Positions 37,811 through 47,867 are shown, numbered from the stretch's first letter. The stretch: DNA of 64,000 bases from Aradus depressus (GCA_963662175.1 OY759214.1:81790037-81854036), one strand, 5' to 3'. Numbers and translations: made by a program. The notes: generated from the sequence alone by a model not told the origin.

Positions 37811-40800
37811 TTATTTATTTATATATTTACAACGGCATAATAACATTTGCCATTAGCAATTGTGATAAATAGAGCAGTGTCAGGTGCGTGGCTGTACTGC
37901 TGAGGTACGTGACAGAAGAGGAGTCCAGGCTAGTCCTGGAGCAGGTCCCTCTGCCATATCCGCTTGAGGCGTCGTGGTGGATTTGTGGGGAGAGTGTTTG
38001 TAGATAATTCTTGTATAAGTGGATTGGCGTGATGATGGAGTTTGTCGTGAAAATTTTGATATCGTGTCTTGATAACAGAAGGTACAAATGGGATATTGAG
38101 GTCATTATGTAATGTGAGGTTGGAAACGTAAAATGGTGCATTGGCAATGTGGCGTAGTATGATGGATTGTATTGACTGAAGGCGTTGTATGTTTGATTTT
38201 TTGGCTGATCCCCATATCTCGATGCCGTAAGTCCAGATGGGTTTTAGTATAGTGTTGTAAATGTGAAGTTTGTTTTCAAGCGATAATGATGGATTTCAGT
38301 CGTCCAAATCGTCTTTTGAGGTCTGTGCGTTTCAGTCTGATATGAGTTGTCCAAGTTAAACGTCTGTCTAAATGAAGTCCTAGATATCGTACAGTGTCGG
38401 ATGCAGGAATGGGCTGGTTGTTAATGTAAACTGGTGGACAAGTGTTGTGTCTGAGGGTAAATGTGGTTTGCAGAGATTTGTCTCCATTAATTTTTATTCT
38501 CCATTTGTTGGCCCAATCTGTTAGCTGGTGTAAATGTTCCTGTAAGTGTGAGCTTGCTTGTGTTGGGTCTGAGTGTGTTGAGAGAATGGCTGTGTCGTCT
38601 GCGTACGTAGCAAGTAGTGTGTTTTCGTGTTGTGGAATGTGTGATGTGTAGAGAGAGAAGAGTAGGGGACTGAGGGAACTTCCTTGGGGGACTCCAGCTT
38701 TGACCTCCAAAAAATGCGATGAAGAAGATCCCTCAGACACCCTAAAGTTTCTGTTCTCTAAGAATGACTTAAGTATTAAATAATATGTGTGAGGAAGGTG
38801 AGTTTTAAGTGTGTATAGCAAGCCTGGGTGCCAGACACGATCAAACGCTTTTTCAATGTCCAGAAATACGCCTGTGCAAAACTCTTTTCTTTCAAAGCTG
38901 GTGGCGATGTAATCGACCAAACGATGGCACTGGTGTATTGTCGAATGTCTTTGTCGAAAGCCAAATTGATGGTCTGGGAGAAGGTTGTCTTGTGCAGGTT
39001 TACAGATTCTTAATTCTCAGCTAGTATTTTATTGTACACAAATTTATTTAATGAGATTGAGAGCGTTGTGCAACTTTCCAAATAGACACCCATATGGAAA
39101 AGTTTCGTGCCATTCTGAACTGTTTTTTATTTTTTTTTTAATAAATTTTTTTCCATAAGCTAAACCCGATGTTATGTCGATGACTCAAAGAACAATGACA
39201 TTAGCTGAGGGCAAATTGGAAGTACAAGTTAAAAAAATTGCAAAAAAAATGTTCTTCGATCCATTGAAAGTTCCTTTAGGCGAAGGAACTGAACTGGACA
39301 TTGAAAAACCTACTGAAGGTAAGTAAGTAGAGGCGTCGGCTCAAACTATATTTATTTATTTATGTTAAACCATAACATGGTAATTGGGTACGTCATACGA
39401 TTATTTTCAAAATAGTTTATAAAATATATATGTACACCGAGGGATAGATCTTAGAATACAAACATATAAGTATGGGATGAAACATAATACTTACATAAGT
39501 AATAAATAATGGAAGATACATGAATATTAAATTCCTAGTATTATAGATACTATTTATATTTTAATTATAAATATTTGATAATTATATTTCTATATATATA
39601 ACTTCTTTCAGGACGATATTTTGGGGCGATTACGGGCTCCTTACTCAGGTCAAAAAGAGCGAAATATAGAAAAAAATTAAAATAGAACGAAATACTATAC
39701 ATATATATATATGATTTATAGATAGCTGGTTTGTAACCGGGCTGAGGCCCTAGGTTTATTTTATCTGGGAGGTAAAAAAAAAAAAATTAAGCACGCCATT
39801 CTTCGGATGGGTCGTTAAGCGATGGTCCCGAGCCTGTGCGATATCAGGCACTCGTTAAAGACCCCTATCTCAGGTAACTAAACCTGGGTAGCAAAATTTA
39901 GGACTTCCATAGTAGATTTGGGCTCATGTCCACCATTGCGTCGAAAGAGCGTTCTGGTAGTAGGCGATATGACCTCATAGCCCGGGCATGAGTTATAATA
40001 CTATACTATAAAGTCATTAACAGTAAAGTAAATAGTATATAAAACTCAATAAACTGTTGATAATCAAAATATTAAATAAATGTTATTACGATTATAGGAT
40101 TTTAAAACTTATATATAAGTAATATAACATTTGAATGTGTGAGATGCAAAACTCGCTCGTTACAAAAATTGAAAAAATTGAGATGACAGCAGATTCTAAA
40201 AGATGTTTTGGTGCTTTATAAGACTAAAACATCAGATTGTATCAAAACTTGTTCTTTCCAATGGTTTTAGGTGACTGAAAATTGCAGTTAGTATCAAAAC
40301 TGGTTCGTTCCATGCATGTTTTTTGTATTTTCTCAATATTCGGCTAATGTGTAACGAGCGAGTTTTGCATCTCACACTTATTTATAAAAGGCTATTTTTC
40401 TTCCTTTCGAACAATGAGAAAAAAATTCCGTTTCCGAATGGAAGGTTTCTTCTAACATAAACATTTTGAAGTGAATTTTTTTATTTAATTTACTGTTTCT
40501 ATTGCTTTCAAGAAGTGAGGAAGGGCATTAAAGATGTTGATTCCTTTATGAAAATGGTGATTTAGTGAGAAGTGATTATTTCACAGGTTGTCAAATAATA
40601 CAAATAAAAAATATTAGCTAATACAAATAAATATCTATGAGAGGTGAGACTACATCTTATTTGACAACCTGTGAAATTTCTTTATGAGTTATACTTTTTT
40701 CAAAAAGAAAGGAACAATATCGTTATATTCGAAATTATTTTTGACACGCTAAATCCCCCCCCCCCCCCCCCCCCCCCCCCCCGCTCCCTCCAAGATTATC

Positions 40801-43800
40801 AATTCTATAAATTGTCCACATCCGTATGAATGAGACATTGTTTTTACTACTCTGAAAGAGAGAAAACAATAAATCCAGATAAATGACGGTCCTCTCCACC
40901 CGTTTCTGAAGATATTGCCATCAACAATTCCCAACTAGAGACTTACTTCAATACAAATACTTTTTATTATTATAAGTTCATGGGATATAAGCTCACAGAG
41001 CAGCTCCAAGGTACAAGGGCCCATCGAACTGTCTCAACGGCTGCGCTACAGGCAGGGGCGTAGCCAGGATTTTGAGCAGGGGGGGGGGGGGGGGGGGGGA
41101 AGAAGTTAGGCTAGGAGGGAAGAGGTATAGACTCTCGGGGGCACAGCCCGCAGTTTTCGTGGTAGCGTTGCAGACTTTTTGTTATTAATTTGGGAGACTC
41201 GGATCTCTAGAAGCCCCCCCTGAGGTAACCACTGACTGTACTACTTAAGTTGACTTTACATGAGCAGGAAAAATGCACGCTGTGGTTTCTGTGCTTTTAG
41301 AATTAGATGACTCATATCCAATAGCGTACTGCTGCTGCGCTTTGCATCTTTACTGCGCATATAAAATCAGCTTTGAGAGTATAAAGTATAACATAAATGA
41401 TGATTTTGAGCGAGGAAATGAAATGATCGAATTCATGTATATTTAAATAAATGTAATATGACTTGTTTTGTACATGTACATTTAAGTAATAGCTGATTGC
41501 TTATTTAGGAATCAGACGCACGGGAAATTTGAAGATCCTATTGGTAACTTGCAAGCAATCTATTTTTAATAAAAACAATTTTTTTAGTTTATTTAATTTT
41601 TATCTTGGTTTACTGGTCTGGCCGGGGGGGGGGGGGGGGGGGGAGGGGGGGGAGGCATGCGCCTTCCCCCCTGGCTACGCCCCAGGCTAGAGATGCTAAA
41701 CACCCTGGCTCAAATTTTGCCTTAACATAGCATAAAAAAGGTTTTAGAAAAAATAGTAATGAATATTTTCTGAGAAATATCAGTGTTCCAGCCATCACAT
41801 GTCCTGCCGAAGATGAGTCGGATTCTCCTTATTGTAACCTGATTGGGAAGCTTACAAAATATTTATTATTTGGATAATTATAATTAACATAACAAAATTG
41901 TTTACTTTTTTTTTTTTTTTTTTTTCAGAACTGGAGGAGAGGGATGGACAGGCAACGGTAACTCAAATTCATGTTCAAACTAATATGTTGGTTTTTATGA
42001 CTTATGCCCGGGCTTCAGCTACGAGTTCATATCATCTAATAGCCTACTCACGTCAGATTTGTTTTCGATGTCCCTAGCGACCAGATCCCGTCCTTTAGAC
42101 CTCTTCATCCCCTCTCATCGCTCCTCGGCCTTCCACAATTCATTCCTTGTCAGGCCTCCCTCTTTGGAACTCCCTGCCTCCCCCAATCCGTCACTCTCCT
42201 TCCATGGCTTCCTTCAAATCCTCACTATTCCAATTTCTCCTCTCCCCTTTGATTAGTTCCTCATCTTTCTATTTTCTCATACCAAAATCAATTATCTTTA
42301 ATTTTTAAGTTATTTACTTATCCCATTTTTTTTTTTCTTCATTTTTATTTTTATTTAATTTTTCCCCATACTAAATTCTATCATAATAAATTATCCCTAT
42401 TTTACATATCTATATATTTTTATCAATAATTTATTTATTTTAATATATTATTATAATTTTTCTTCTTTCTCTTCACATTTTTTCGCTTTAGCCCCTAATT
42501 ACTAAAATTAATTTTATTTCAATCCTAGTCATGGCATCCTTCTTTCTCTTTTTAATTAACCATCATTGTAATATGCTCCTTCGATTTTTATTAATGTATT
42601 CATAATTAAGCGGTTAATTTTTTATTTATCAATATTTATTATTGTCTTGTTATCTCCAATGTAGCACTAATTTATTTATTTATTTGTACTGCATACTGAC
42701 ACTTTATTTCATTGTTTCCTTTTCTTTACTCTGTATGTATTTATTCTTAGGGAACCTCGGTTCCAGAATAAAATTTTTTTTCATATCATTTAATTTCATA
42801 CTACTAGAGGGCTTTTCGCCACTCTGTTGGACATGAGCCCGACACCACTTTGGGAGTAACGAAAGAAATTATGGGGAGACATATCATTGCAATTAGTTTC
42901 TTTAAATATATATATATATATATATATATATTTGAAGAAACTACGTGATTGACGTGATTGTAACAGGATCACACACATTTACAGATCACACTCTCTCTCC
43001 CACTCCCTCATCTACTGGGGTATATGAAAGTAATGTTGTGGCGTCAGTTATTTTCTTTGTGTCATTGTGCAGGGTAATTCTGAGAGTGATTTTCTCATAC
43101 CCAGTAATACCAGTATGAAATGATTTTGAGAGGGGGAGGGGGAGGGAGAGTAATCTGTACAAAAGTGGTTGGTATAAGAAAGTCAGGTAATTAGACCACA
43201 TCACATTTTTAAAACTATCAATAATGAAAAGAAATATTTTATAGTTAGTGTGACTCAGGCTCGGGCTTTACTACGAGGTCATATCGCCTACTACCAGAGC
43301 ACTCTTTTATCGCTCTAATGACTCAACTGTGGGAGTCCTAAATTTGGCCTACCAAAGTTCTTACTTCTAAATAAAGTATTGTCGATACATTAGATATTAT
43401 TCGTTATTAGGGATTTTGAGCTTTCCCCTCTGGACTTTTTTCTTCTTCGGTCGATTTCGCGAAGAGGGTTTTGATTTTAAATATAAAATTTCCTGTCGAT
43501 ACATTCATCCCTAACCATTCTTTCCCTTTGATCGAGTTGGCTGAGAATTCAGGATTCATATGAAATTATGATACAGATATACAATTTCTTGAAAGTGCGC
43601 CGGTTGCTCAGTCGTATGCGTAGCTTATTGAGCTAAAGACAGCGGGTTCTTAACCCGGCAGAGGCACGCCGTTCTTCGGATGCGACATTGAGCGATGGTC
43701 CCGAGCCTGTACGATGTCAGGTACTCGTTAAAGAGGGTTAATAAAAGTTTAGGATGTCGGGCACATGTTCACCAGAGTGACGAAAGAGCGCTCTGGTAGT

Positions 43801-46353
43801 AGGCGATATGACTTCGTAATTAAAGGGCCGGACATGAGTCATAATAACTAACTACAATGTCGTGTCGATACATTCTAACGAAATGTTCATATAAACACAG
43901 AAAAGTTTTTTTTTCTGAAGCAAGGTGAAAACTCAAGACCAAATTTTGGATCGATTACATAACTTGCTCTATACTCGGCATACTTGGGGAAATAAAAGTG
44001 GGTAAAATTCTCAAGAGGGTCTTCCAGAAGACATATTCTACATCAAAAAATAAAAACTGGAACAAAATTGAAGTTTGCGACAGACACTTTTACACTGTGA
44101 CCGCAGGAATAGTGATTACATCGTTACTTTTATTAATAATTATCGTTATTCTAGATAATCGAAAGACGACGAGGGACCAAAGTCACGGAACATGTGAGGA
44201 CTCGAGGAATTTTACCGAGTTATGCAACTTCTTCATTAGGTGAGATTCAGGCAACTCCAGCTATGAGGGAAAGAGCTTCCATTGGGTTAGTGCAGGAGAG
44301 GCCTACGAAAATAGAGTTAACTGCACCAAAATGGTCTGAAGTAGAGGATATTGCAGAGGAAAAAGACACAGGCATACCAAAATGGTTAATAAAGCAAACA
44401 TCCAGAAAAAATCTAACGACGGAGAAGAAAGTTGGTGTTAGAGAGTTAGCAACAACTGTGAGGAGGTCTGAGGCAGCCCCTCTACCGGAACTAGATGCAA
44501 CTAAACGGAGATATGTGAGGATACCAGCTGACTTACCTGAAATTCCAGCGACTAAACCTGCGACGACAAAATATTCACCAAGCAAACTTACGACAGATTT
44601 GGATCTAATGTTAGTGGTTACACCCAGATTACCAATACAAAAAAAGACTGCACCAAGTACGACCATCACAAAAAAGGCTCCAGGCCAATTGTCGAAAATT
44701 GAAAAAACTGCAGCCCAGCTGTCAAGATCAGAACGTGTTTCTACAGAAGTAACCAAGTCTCCAGAAGAAACCTTAGCTGCAGAACCTTCTGAAGAAGTGA
44801 TTGCAGTGAGGCCTACTGCGACCCTTCCCATGAAGGTGGCAATACCAGAACGTGTATCTACTGTAGGCCTCAAGTCTCCAGAAGAAATGTTAGCTACAAA
44901 AGCTTCTGTAGAAATGGTTCCAGTGAGGTCCACAGAGCTGGCAATACCAGAAAGTGTATCTACTGTAGATGTCAAGTATCCAAAAGCAACGTTAGCCACA
45001 GAAGGTTCCACAGAGAAGATCTCAGTGAGGCCCACTACTATAAAGCCACCGGCATCTGTAGTTCCAGTCTTTGTTGAGGAGCCTTCAGTCAATATCTTTG
45101 GTGAGACTCCACTAATGCAGAAAAAGAAAGACTTAAAAGACCGTAAAATCTCTGTAATAGAAGGTATTTCACCCTTAAGTAAGCCAAAACTATTAAGAAC
45201 AAAACGTCGTGAACTTATTCAGTTTGAGGAAAGAGAAGCTAAAAAGGAAATTCTAAGACGGCCTGAACTAAAACGATATGAAAAACCTTACACGAGATGG
45301 AAAAAAGGTTATGAACAAATTACAGAATACGAGGGGAAAGGCGATGGGCGTGTCTCAGCAGATGATAAATCTATTTCGGTTGGAAAAAAAACAAGGTTCA
45401 TAAGAACTCCGGAAATAAAACAAGATTTTCCAAAAAGTGAGACCTCATTGAGAAAAATGGAATTTCAAAAACAGGCTATTTTACTGTATGAAATGCGTCC
45501 TTCTTTTTGCATTCGTGGAATCGATGACCCAGTTTCAATTCTAGCAATGCCGCCAGCAAGCCAACGCGTCATGGATGGCACAGTGCCAACAGGTTCATCT
45601 GAAGCGTTCCCAGCGGAAGATATTATCAATTATAGACCTTTCTCACGTGACTTTAGTGTAGATTCATCAGGAGACACTGTTGAGTACAAAGCACTGAAGG
45701 AGAGACTTCTCGAAGAGGGTCCTATTAGAGAAACTAATTTTTGCGATATAATGGAACAAAGAGGCTTTGCGCCTAAGATAAAACGTAGTGACATCGAAAA
45801 TCATTATGTCTGGCGGCAAAGTATGTCCGATTTAGTTGGCACGTTACCTACTTTTAACTTAAATACAAAAGAAAAGCCAAGAATAAGCCACTGGTTAAAG
45901 GAAACTAAACAATTCCAAAGAATTGGTTCTAAGGTTAGATCACTTAAAGATCATTCAAAAGTGAATTACCGATCACAAAGTTTAAACAGAGAGGCTGTAA
46001 ATCAAATCAAAACACAGGATACAACAGAAGTGTCAACTTCCAGAGGTTTTGCGATGCTGGAAGAAGTTCGCACTCCAAAAGATATCCGCACAACCAATAA
46101 AATGGAAATTGGTGTAAAATCTCTTAAAATACCAAAACACAATGAAGCTGCCGCAGTTAGGAGACTTTCCAAAATGCCGAGCAAAGATAAACAAGTAAGT
46201 AGAACAAGAGTTGATCGGGTTCCTTTGAATCATAAAGTATTGTCGCTGGAGTTGTTTGGTCAGGAGGAGAAAAGGCCACTGTCAAAGGAAGAATTAGATG
46301 AAGAGCAGAAATGTTTTCCTTTTCTCAGTATCAAAAAATGGAGGAAATACTAA
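27820..46353 (+). CDS. Uncharacterised 1198-residue basic protein, ten exons
   Basis: Exons: 27820-27948, 30083-30238, 31415-31507, 31668-31716, 32450-32508, 33739-33793, 35626-36294, 39160-39318, 41929-41957, 44155-46353. Every junction is AG/GT, reading phase is kept throughout, and the sum is 3597 nt including the TAA at 46351. Start is the ATG at 27820 (MDKVKRRMSRKN). No catalytic, membrane or signal segment is visible. The N-terminus is Lys/Arg-rich, exons 4-6 are charged and helical-looking, and exon 7 holds three ESKQPVV-type 9-11-residue units. The last exon (732 codons) has three degenerate units of about 35 residues built on RVSTV..KSPEE(T/M)LA...VRPT. It then has a Lys/Arg/Glu-rich part and a less repetitive C-terminal third (MRPSFCIRGIDDPVSIL; VEYKALKERLLEEGPI) ending KKWRKY. 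The composition would suit a cytoskeletal or nuclear scaffold, but that is only a guess. No homologue is recognised, and a skipped small exon cannot be excluded in the 2.9-kb intron 7. Confidence 0.82.
28065..29085. repeat. Inverted pair of about 120-bp arms (LINE 3' ends or foldback)
   Basis: 28065-28195 holds AAAGAATTATCTTACAGCAA, GGAGTTCGATAAATAATCGT and AAATACAATTTCTAAATAAT. These reappear inverted at 28955-29085, where the end reads GAGCAATAAAGTTATTCATT with TTCATT repeats. An AATAAA next to (TTCA)n looks like a LINE 3' terminus. It is either two opposed LINE tails or a foldback element, in intron 1 of the 1198-residue gene. Confidence 0.6.
28189..28460. repeat. Repeat F, copy 1
   Basis: AAGCAGGTTCTCGGATGTGT through GATTTTTAATTGATAT. 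Matches 61749-62020 in the same orientation with few differences, including CTAAGTGCGGCCCTTGAGGT. It lies inside the inverted pair above. Confidence 0.8.
29262..29352 (-). mobile_element. SINE-B head fragment
   Basis: On the minus strand: tRNA-like head with GTTGGCAAGAGCGTAGGACA, B-box GGTTCGAATCCCGTCCGG, ending at GAGTTTTATTTCATA. The remainder of the family is missing. Confidence 0.75.
29604..30040. repeat. 61-bp tandem repeat, seven units (intron 1)
   Basis: GGGGAAGTAAATATACAGAT recurs every 61 bases (29630, 29691, 29752 and onward), followed by ATTAGATAAACATTTTTATT and TATTTATTTTTTCTTATAGT. Units differ by one or two bases. The array abuts a repeat C fragment (29450-29640), whose end supplies the GGGGAAGTAAA part. 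It ends about 40 bases before exon 2 of the 1198-residue gene. Confidence 0.93.
30766..30903 (-). mobile_element. SINE-A 3' fragment
   Basis: TAGTTAGTTATTGTGACTCA, CCCGGGCCTTAACAACGAGG, then the CTAAATTTTTATTCACCTAG block. No tRNA head. Confidence 0.8.
31985..32135 (-). mobile_element. SINE-A internal fragment
   Basis: TTCGCTCTACTATGGGAGTC, TGACATCGCACAGGCTCGTG, TTAAGGTCCCATCCGAAAGA. Diverged relative to other copies; both ends lost. Confidence 0.75.
32569..33606. repeat. About 102-bp pyrimidine-rich tandem repeat, ten units (intron 5)
   Basis: TTCCACAGCACAACGACCTA starts successive units (32571, 32672, 32774 and on; period 101-103). Each unit runs through CATCTTCTTCCTTATCTAAG, CTAACTCCCTCTGGAA and CAGATTCTGTCCCTCTCATC. 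Units vary only at ACAGC/ACGGC, AATTC/AACTC and in the C-run length. It lies between exons 5 and 6 of the 1198-residue gene. Confidence 0.95.
34531..34800 (+). mobile_element. SINE-A copy lacking its tRNA A-box
   Basis: Starts at the B-box region (ATCACGGGTTCCCGGCTGAG) and runs through GATGGGAAGTTAAGCGATGT to AGTCATAATAACTAAATAA. Confidence 0.87.
34945..35340. repeat. MITE-D copy 2, interrupted by SINE-A
   Basis: Left arm AAAAAATACTGTCTATTTCACAAAATAT (34950-34990). Right arm (about 35200-35340) contains GTATTTTCGGCCACGAC, the inverse GTCGTGGCTGAAG, then GTACTTCC and TATTTTGTGAAATAGACAAT. Same layout as copy 1 at 215-1310. Confidence 0.65.
34999..35145 (-). mobile_element. SINE-A head half inside MITE-D
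   Basis: On the minus strand: GAGGGCGCCGGTAGCTCAGT, B-box GAGTTCGAAACCCGGCC, to TTTAAGCGATGGTCCC. The 3' half is absent, consistent with 5'-end retention or later deletion. Confidence 0.85.
36337..37015 (+). repeat. Repeat C copy, long
   Basis: GGAAGTATAGGGGAAGTTAT, AATCGCACACATTCGCTGG, TCCAACCGCCTAATTTCAAA, then ACGACCATTGATTTTCAG, AATCGGCCGAAGGGAAGG and a second GATGTATCGACATCAAATTT block. It lies in intron 7. Confidence 0.65.
37438..37496. repeat. (TA)n microsatellite
   Basis: Two TATATA runs separated by GACTTTACA. Beyond it, TACCGGGTGATTCATTTAAC (37492) resembles the starts of common insect interspersed repeats, but no second end was found. Confidence 0.7.
37768..39010 (-). mobile_element. 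5'-truncated Jockey-type LINE
   Basis: On the minus strand the reverse-transcriptase frame begins near 39000 (DNLLPDHQFGFRQRHST), then FLDIEKAFDRVWH, KAGVPQGSSLSPLLF and catalytic YADDTAI, then INGDKS and VRYLGLHLDRRLTW. A one-base frameshift near 38275 separates this from the thumb/C-terminal part (ILKPIWTYGIEIWG ... RRLKRIWQRDLLQD), which stops at 37932-37930. A poly(A) tail (forward T-run 37768-37809) ends it. The N-terminal half of ORF2 and ORF1 are missing. It is dead, but few lesions suggest a recent insertion. It sits in intron 7 of the 1198-residue gene, antisense to it. Confidence 0.93.
39729..40005 (+). mobile_element. SINE-A copy, head truncated
   Basis: Begins near the B-box (TTTGTAACCGGGCTGAGGCC), runs through GTCGTTAAGCGATGGTCCCG, and ends CCCGGGCATGAGTTATAATA. 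Intron 8. Confidence 0.88.
40137..40377. mobile_element. MITE with perfect 28-bp terminal inverted repeats
   Basis: GTGTGAGATGCAAAACTCGC (40137-40164, 28 bp) is exactly inverted at 40350-40377. The interior, 185 bases, carries two rough repeats of ATCA.A..GTATCAAAACT.GTTC. No clean target duplication is visible. Intron 8. Confidence 0.85.
40570..40680. mobile_element. Short foldback element, TTTCACAGGTTGTCAAATA ends
   Basis: Left ATTTCACAGGTTGTCAAATA, right TATTTGACAACCTGTGAAAT, with GAGAGGTGAGACTAC inside. Same ends as the larger element at 58312-58757, of which this is probably a deletion derivative. Confidence 0.8.
40755..40782. repeat. Poly(C) tract
   Basis: Twenty-eight consecutive C residues, interrupting otherwise AT-rich intron 8. 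Confidence 0.9.
41053..41683. mobile_element. Non-autonomous hAT-like element with G-runs
   Basis: Ends CAGGGGCGTAGCCAGGATTT and, at the right, CCTGGCTACGCCCC, an inverted match over 14 bases. Long G-runs stand inside both ends. An 8-bp target duplication was not resolved because the outermost right bases are altered. The interior is shared with 53950-54310 (CTGAGGTAACCACTGACTGT, GCACGCTGTGGTTTCTGTGC). Intron 8. Confidence 0.75.
41994..42860 (-). mobile_element. SINE-A 3' part split by a LINE fragment
   Basis: Tail and body start ATGACTTATGCCCGGGCTTC (to about 42039) and resume TACTAGAGGGCTTTTCGCCA to GAGCCCGACACCACTTTGGG (42793-42858). Between them lies the element at 42040-42780. Confidence 0.75.
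42040..42780 (+). mobile_element. LINE 3' fragment
   Basis: In one frame the start reads like a LINE ORF2 C-terminus (SFLVRPPSL, NPSLSFHGFL), then a long AT-rich 3' UTR ending GAACCTCGGTTCCAGAATAA plus T-run. A near-perfect 13-bp duplication, TCATATCAT(C/T)TAA, at 42027-42039 and 42781-42793 marks the insertion. The family within LINEs is uncertain. Confidence 0.65.
43248..43375 (-). mobile_element. SINE-A 3' fragment
   Basis: GTGACTCAGGCTCGGGCTTT, TATCGCCTACTACCAGAGCA, to GGGAGTCCTAAATTTGGCC. Confidence 0.8.
43380..44000 (-). repeat. Repeat C copy split by SINE-A
   Basis: 43380-43590 carries TTTCCTGTCGATACATTCAT and GGCTGAGAATTCAG. 43856-44000 resumes TGTCGTGTCGATACATTCTA and ends TACATAACTTGCTCTATACT, GGGGAAATAAAAGTGG. 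Confidence 0.65.
43597..43855 (+). mobile_element. SINE-A copy inside repeat C
   Basis: GCGCCGGTTGCTCAGTCGTA head, damaged B-box GGTTCTTAACCCGGCAG, ACATTGAGCGATGGTCCCGA, and tail GGACATGAGTCATAATAACT. Intron 9, just before the last exon. Confidence 0.9.
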
Positions 46354-46412
46354 CGTACTTTATGCAAATGTAAATATATATTTTTTGTTTGACTACCTAT
46401 TATTGAATATAA

Positions 46413-46418
46413 AATAAA
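46413..46418 (+). terminator. Polyadenylation signal of the 1198-residue gene
   Basis: AATAAA lies 60 bases after the TAA stop at 46353, at a normal distance for a short 3' UTR. There is no competing signal between stop and hexamer. Confidence 0.6.
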
Positions 46419-46439
46419 TTCAATCTACATCGGAGTACT

Positions 46440-47000
46440 CGTGGCTCTGACATGATACGATGTTGCCGGCTGGTGACAACGCCCAATGAGGCGGCAGCGC
46501 ATGATTCTGGGGCATGTCCGATAGCGTTTTTAAGGTTAGCAAGAGCTTATCGAGCTGTCTCAACGTCACATCATTTTAAGCGACTGCTTGGAGTCTTAGC
46601 TAAAACGGTACTACAGACGATGTTTGCTTTCTAAGCACCACCACCAACTGAGGTTGAATTCATAGTGGCGGTGGTTGCTAGGGCCAACATTGGACGCCAA
46701 TGGATTCAATGTTGGAACTAGAGCCAAATAGTAGGTCTCCCGCGCCCTTCCTTTCAGATGGGCTCTATGGTGGTAAGGACTTCGGATAGGACTCGTGAAT
46801 CGCGCCTCTCTAAGGTGTGCCAGTCCTCATATACTCTGTGCCAACAACTGCGCTGTGGGCACTTGTGGAAGCTCCTCTCTGCTATAGATCTGATCTTGGA
46901 TGTGGCTGTCGCCTCGTAATTCTGTAAACGCAATATGCCTTTAGGAGCAACTATTGATGAGCCCTTATGCTACCCCTGGAAGAAGAAAAGCGGGAACAGT
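46440..47000. other. GC-richer unclassified segment downstream of the 1198-residue gene
   Basis: GC content is visibly higher than the surroundings (CACCACCACCAACTGAGG, GGTGGTTGCTAGGGCCAACA, CTCTATGGTGGTAAGGACTT). A 60-codon frame on the plus strand (46452-46634) has no family I recognise. It may be a LINE or gene remnant. Confidence 0.3.
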
Positions 47001-47860
47001 CTGTAATTTTTGATTACATTTTTGTTTTAAACCGACAATGGACATCGAAATGATGAACGAAACGACCTTGATCATAAGTACTTGTATCTATTTAAGCAAG
47101 CATGTCAACAATATCGTTGTTTTTTTTATTCCAGAATGACCTCTGATCCAGGCAATTTTAATGACTTTACCATTCAATGAGTTGAACCAGACTTTCCAAG
47201 ATTGAAATAAATATATGACACCAATGAGCAATGAAACTTATATTTTCATAGCGCTTAAGCTATCAGTAAGGATCAATACCCTAGAATAACTTACTGATTG
47301 CAAGTATTTAAGGACTATATATATACATATATACATTTTTTTTAAATTCTTTTTTGTACTGAATTTTAGAAACTTCTTTCATTACCTATTCAGTTATTGT
47401 ACTTTGTCTTTCTAATCTGGCTTATTTTGATTGCTAGCGTCTTTATGATTTCTTCATGAAGTTTTAAGTCTTCATTCCTAATGAATTATAAATATTCATA
47501 TACTATTCTCACGTTGGTAAGACTCCTGCTATAGGCATACAGGACTTAAAAAGAACTCTTTAGCCAATATTGCCAATATTTCATAAACTTTTGAAAGTAC
47601 TGCCTGTACTCCGGGTAATGACTGCAATCACCTAGCCATCCTTCGTTACACTTAGAAGAATAAAGAACTCCGGAACAGAAGAATATCCAAGAACCGTTTG
47701 ATTGGCCCCGCCACTCTCGATACCCAGCGGGACCTCGGCATCACAGCTGATGAAATCCTAGATGATTTATCAAATCTATCTGACGTTTGCAATTACCGTA
47801 AAATATAAAGGAAAATTCTTTTCACTGATATTATTCTTTAAGACTTTTTGGAAACTTCCA
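47000..47860. other. No recognised feature
   Basis: AT-rich DNA with a TATATA microsatellite (47318-47334) and no repeat or exon I can name. Confidence 0.5.
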
Positions 47861-47867
47861 GATTTGA

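Noticed and set aside
43998..44243. 81-codon plus-strand frame with a hydrophobic segment (VTAGIVITSLLLLIIIVIL), looking like a small membrane protein
   Set aside because: It overlaps the intron 9 / exon 10 boundary of the 1198-residue gene in another frame, and the hydrophobic part is the T-rich polypyrimidine tract before the acceptor.
44247..45092. 281-codon minus-strand frame opposite the last exon of the large gene
   Set aside because: Shadow of the repeat-rich coding strand; no splice or start context, while the plus frame continues far beyond.
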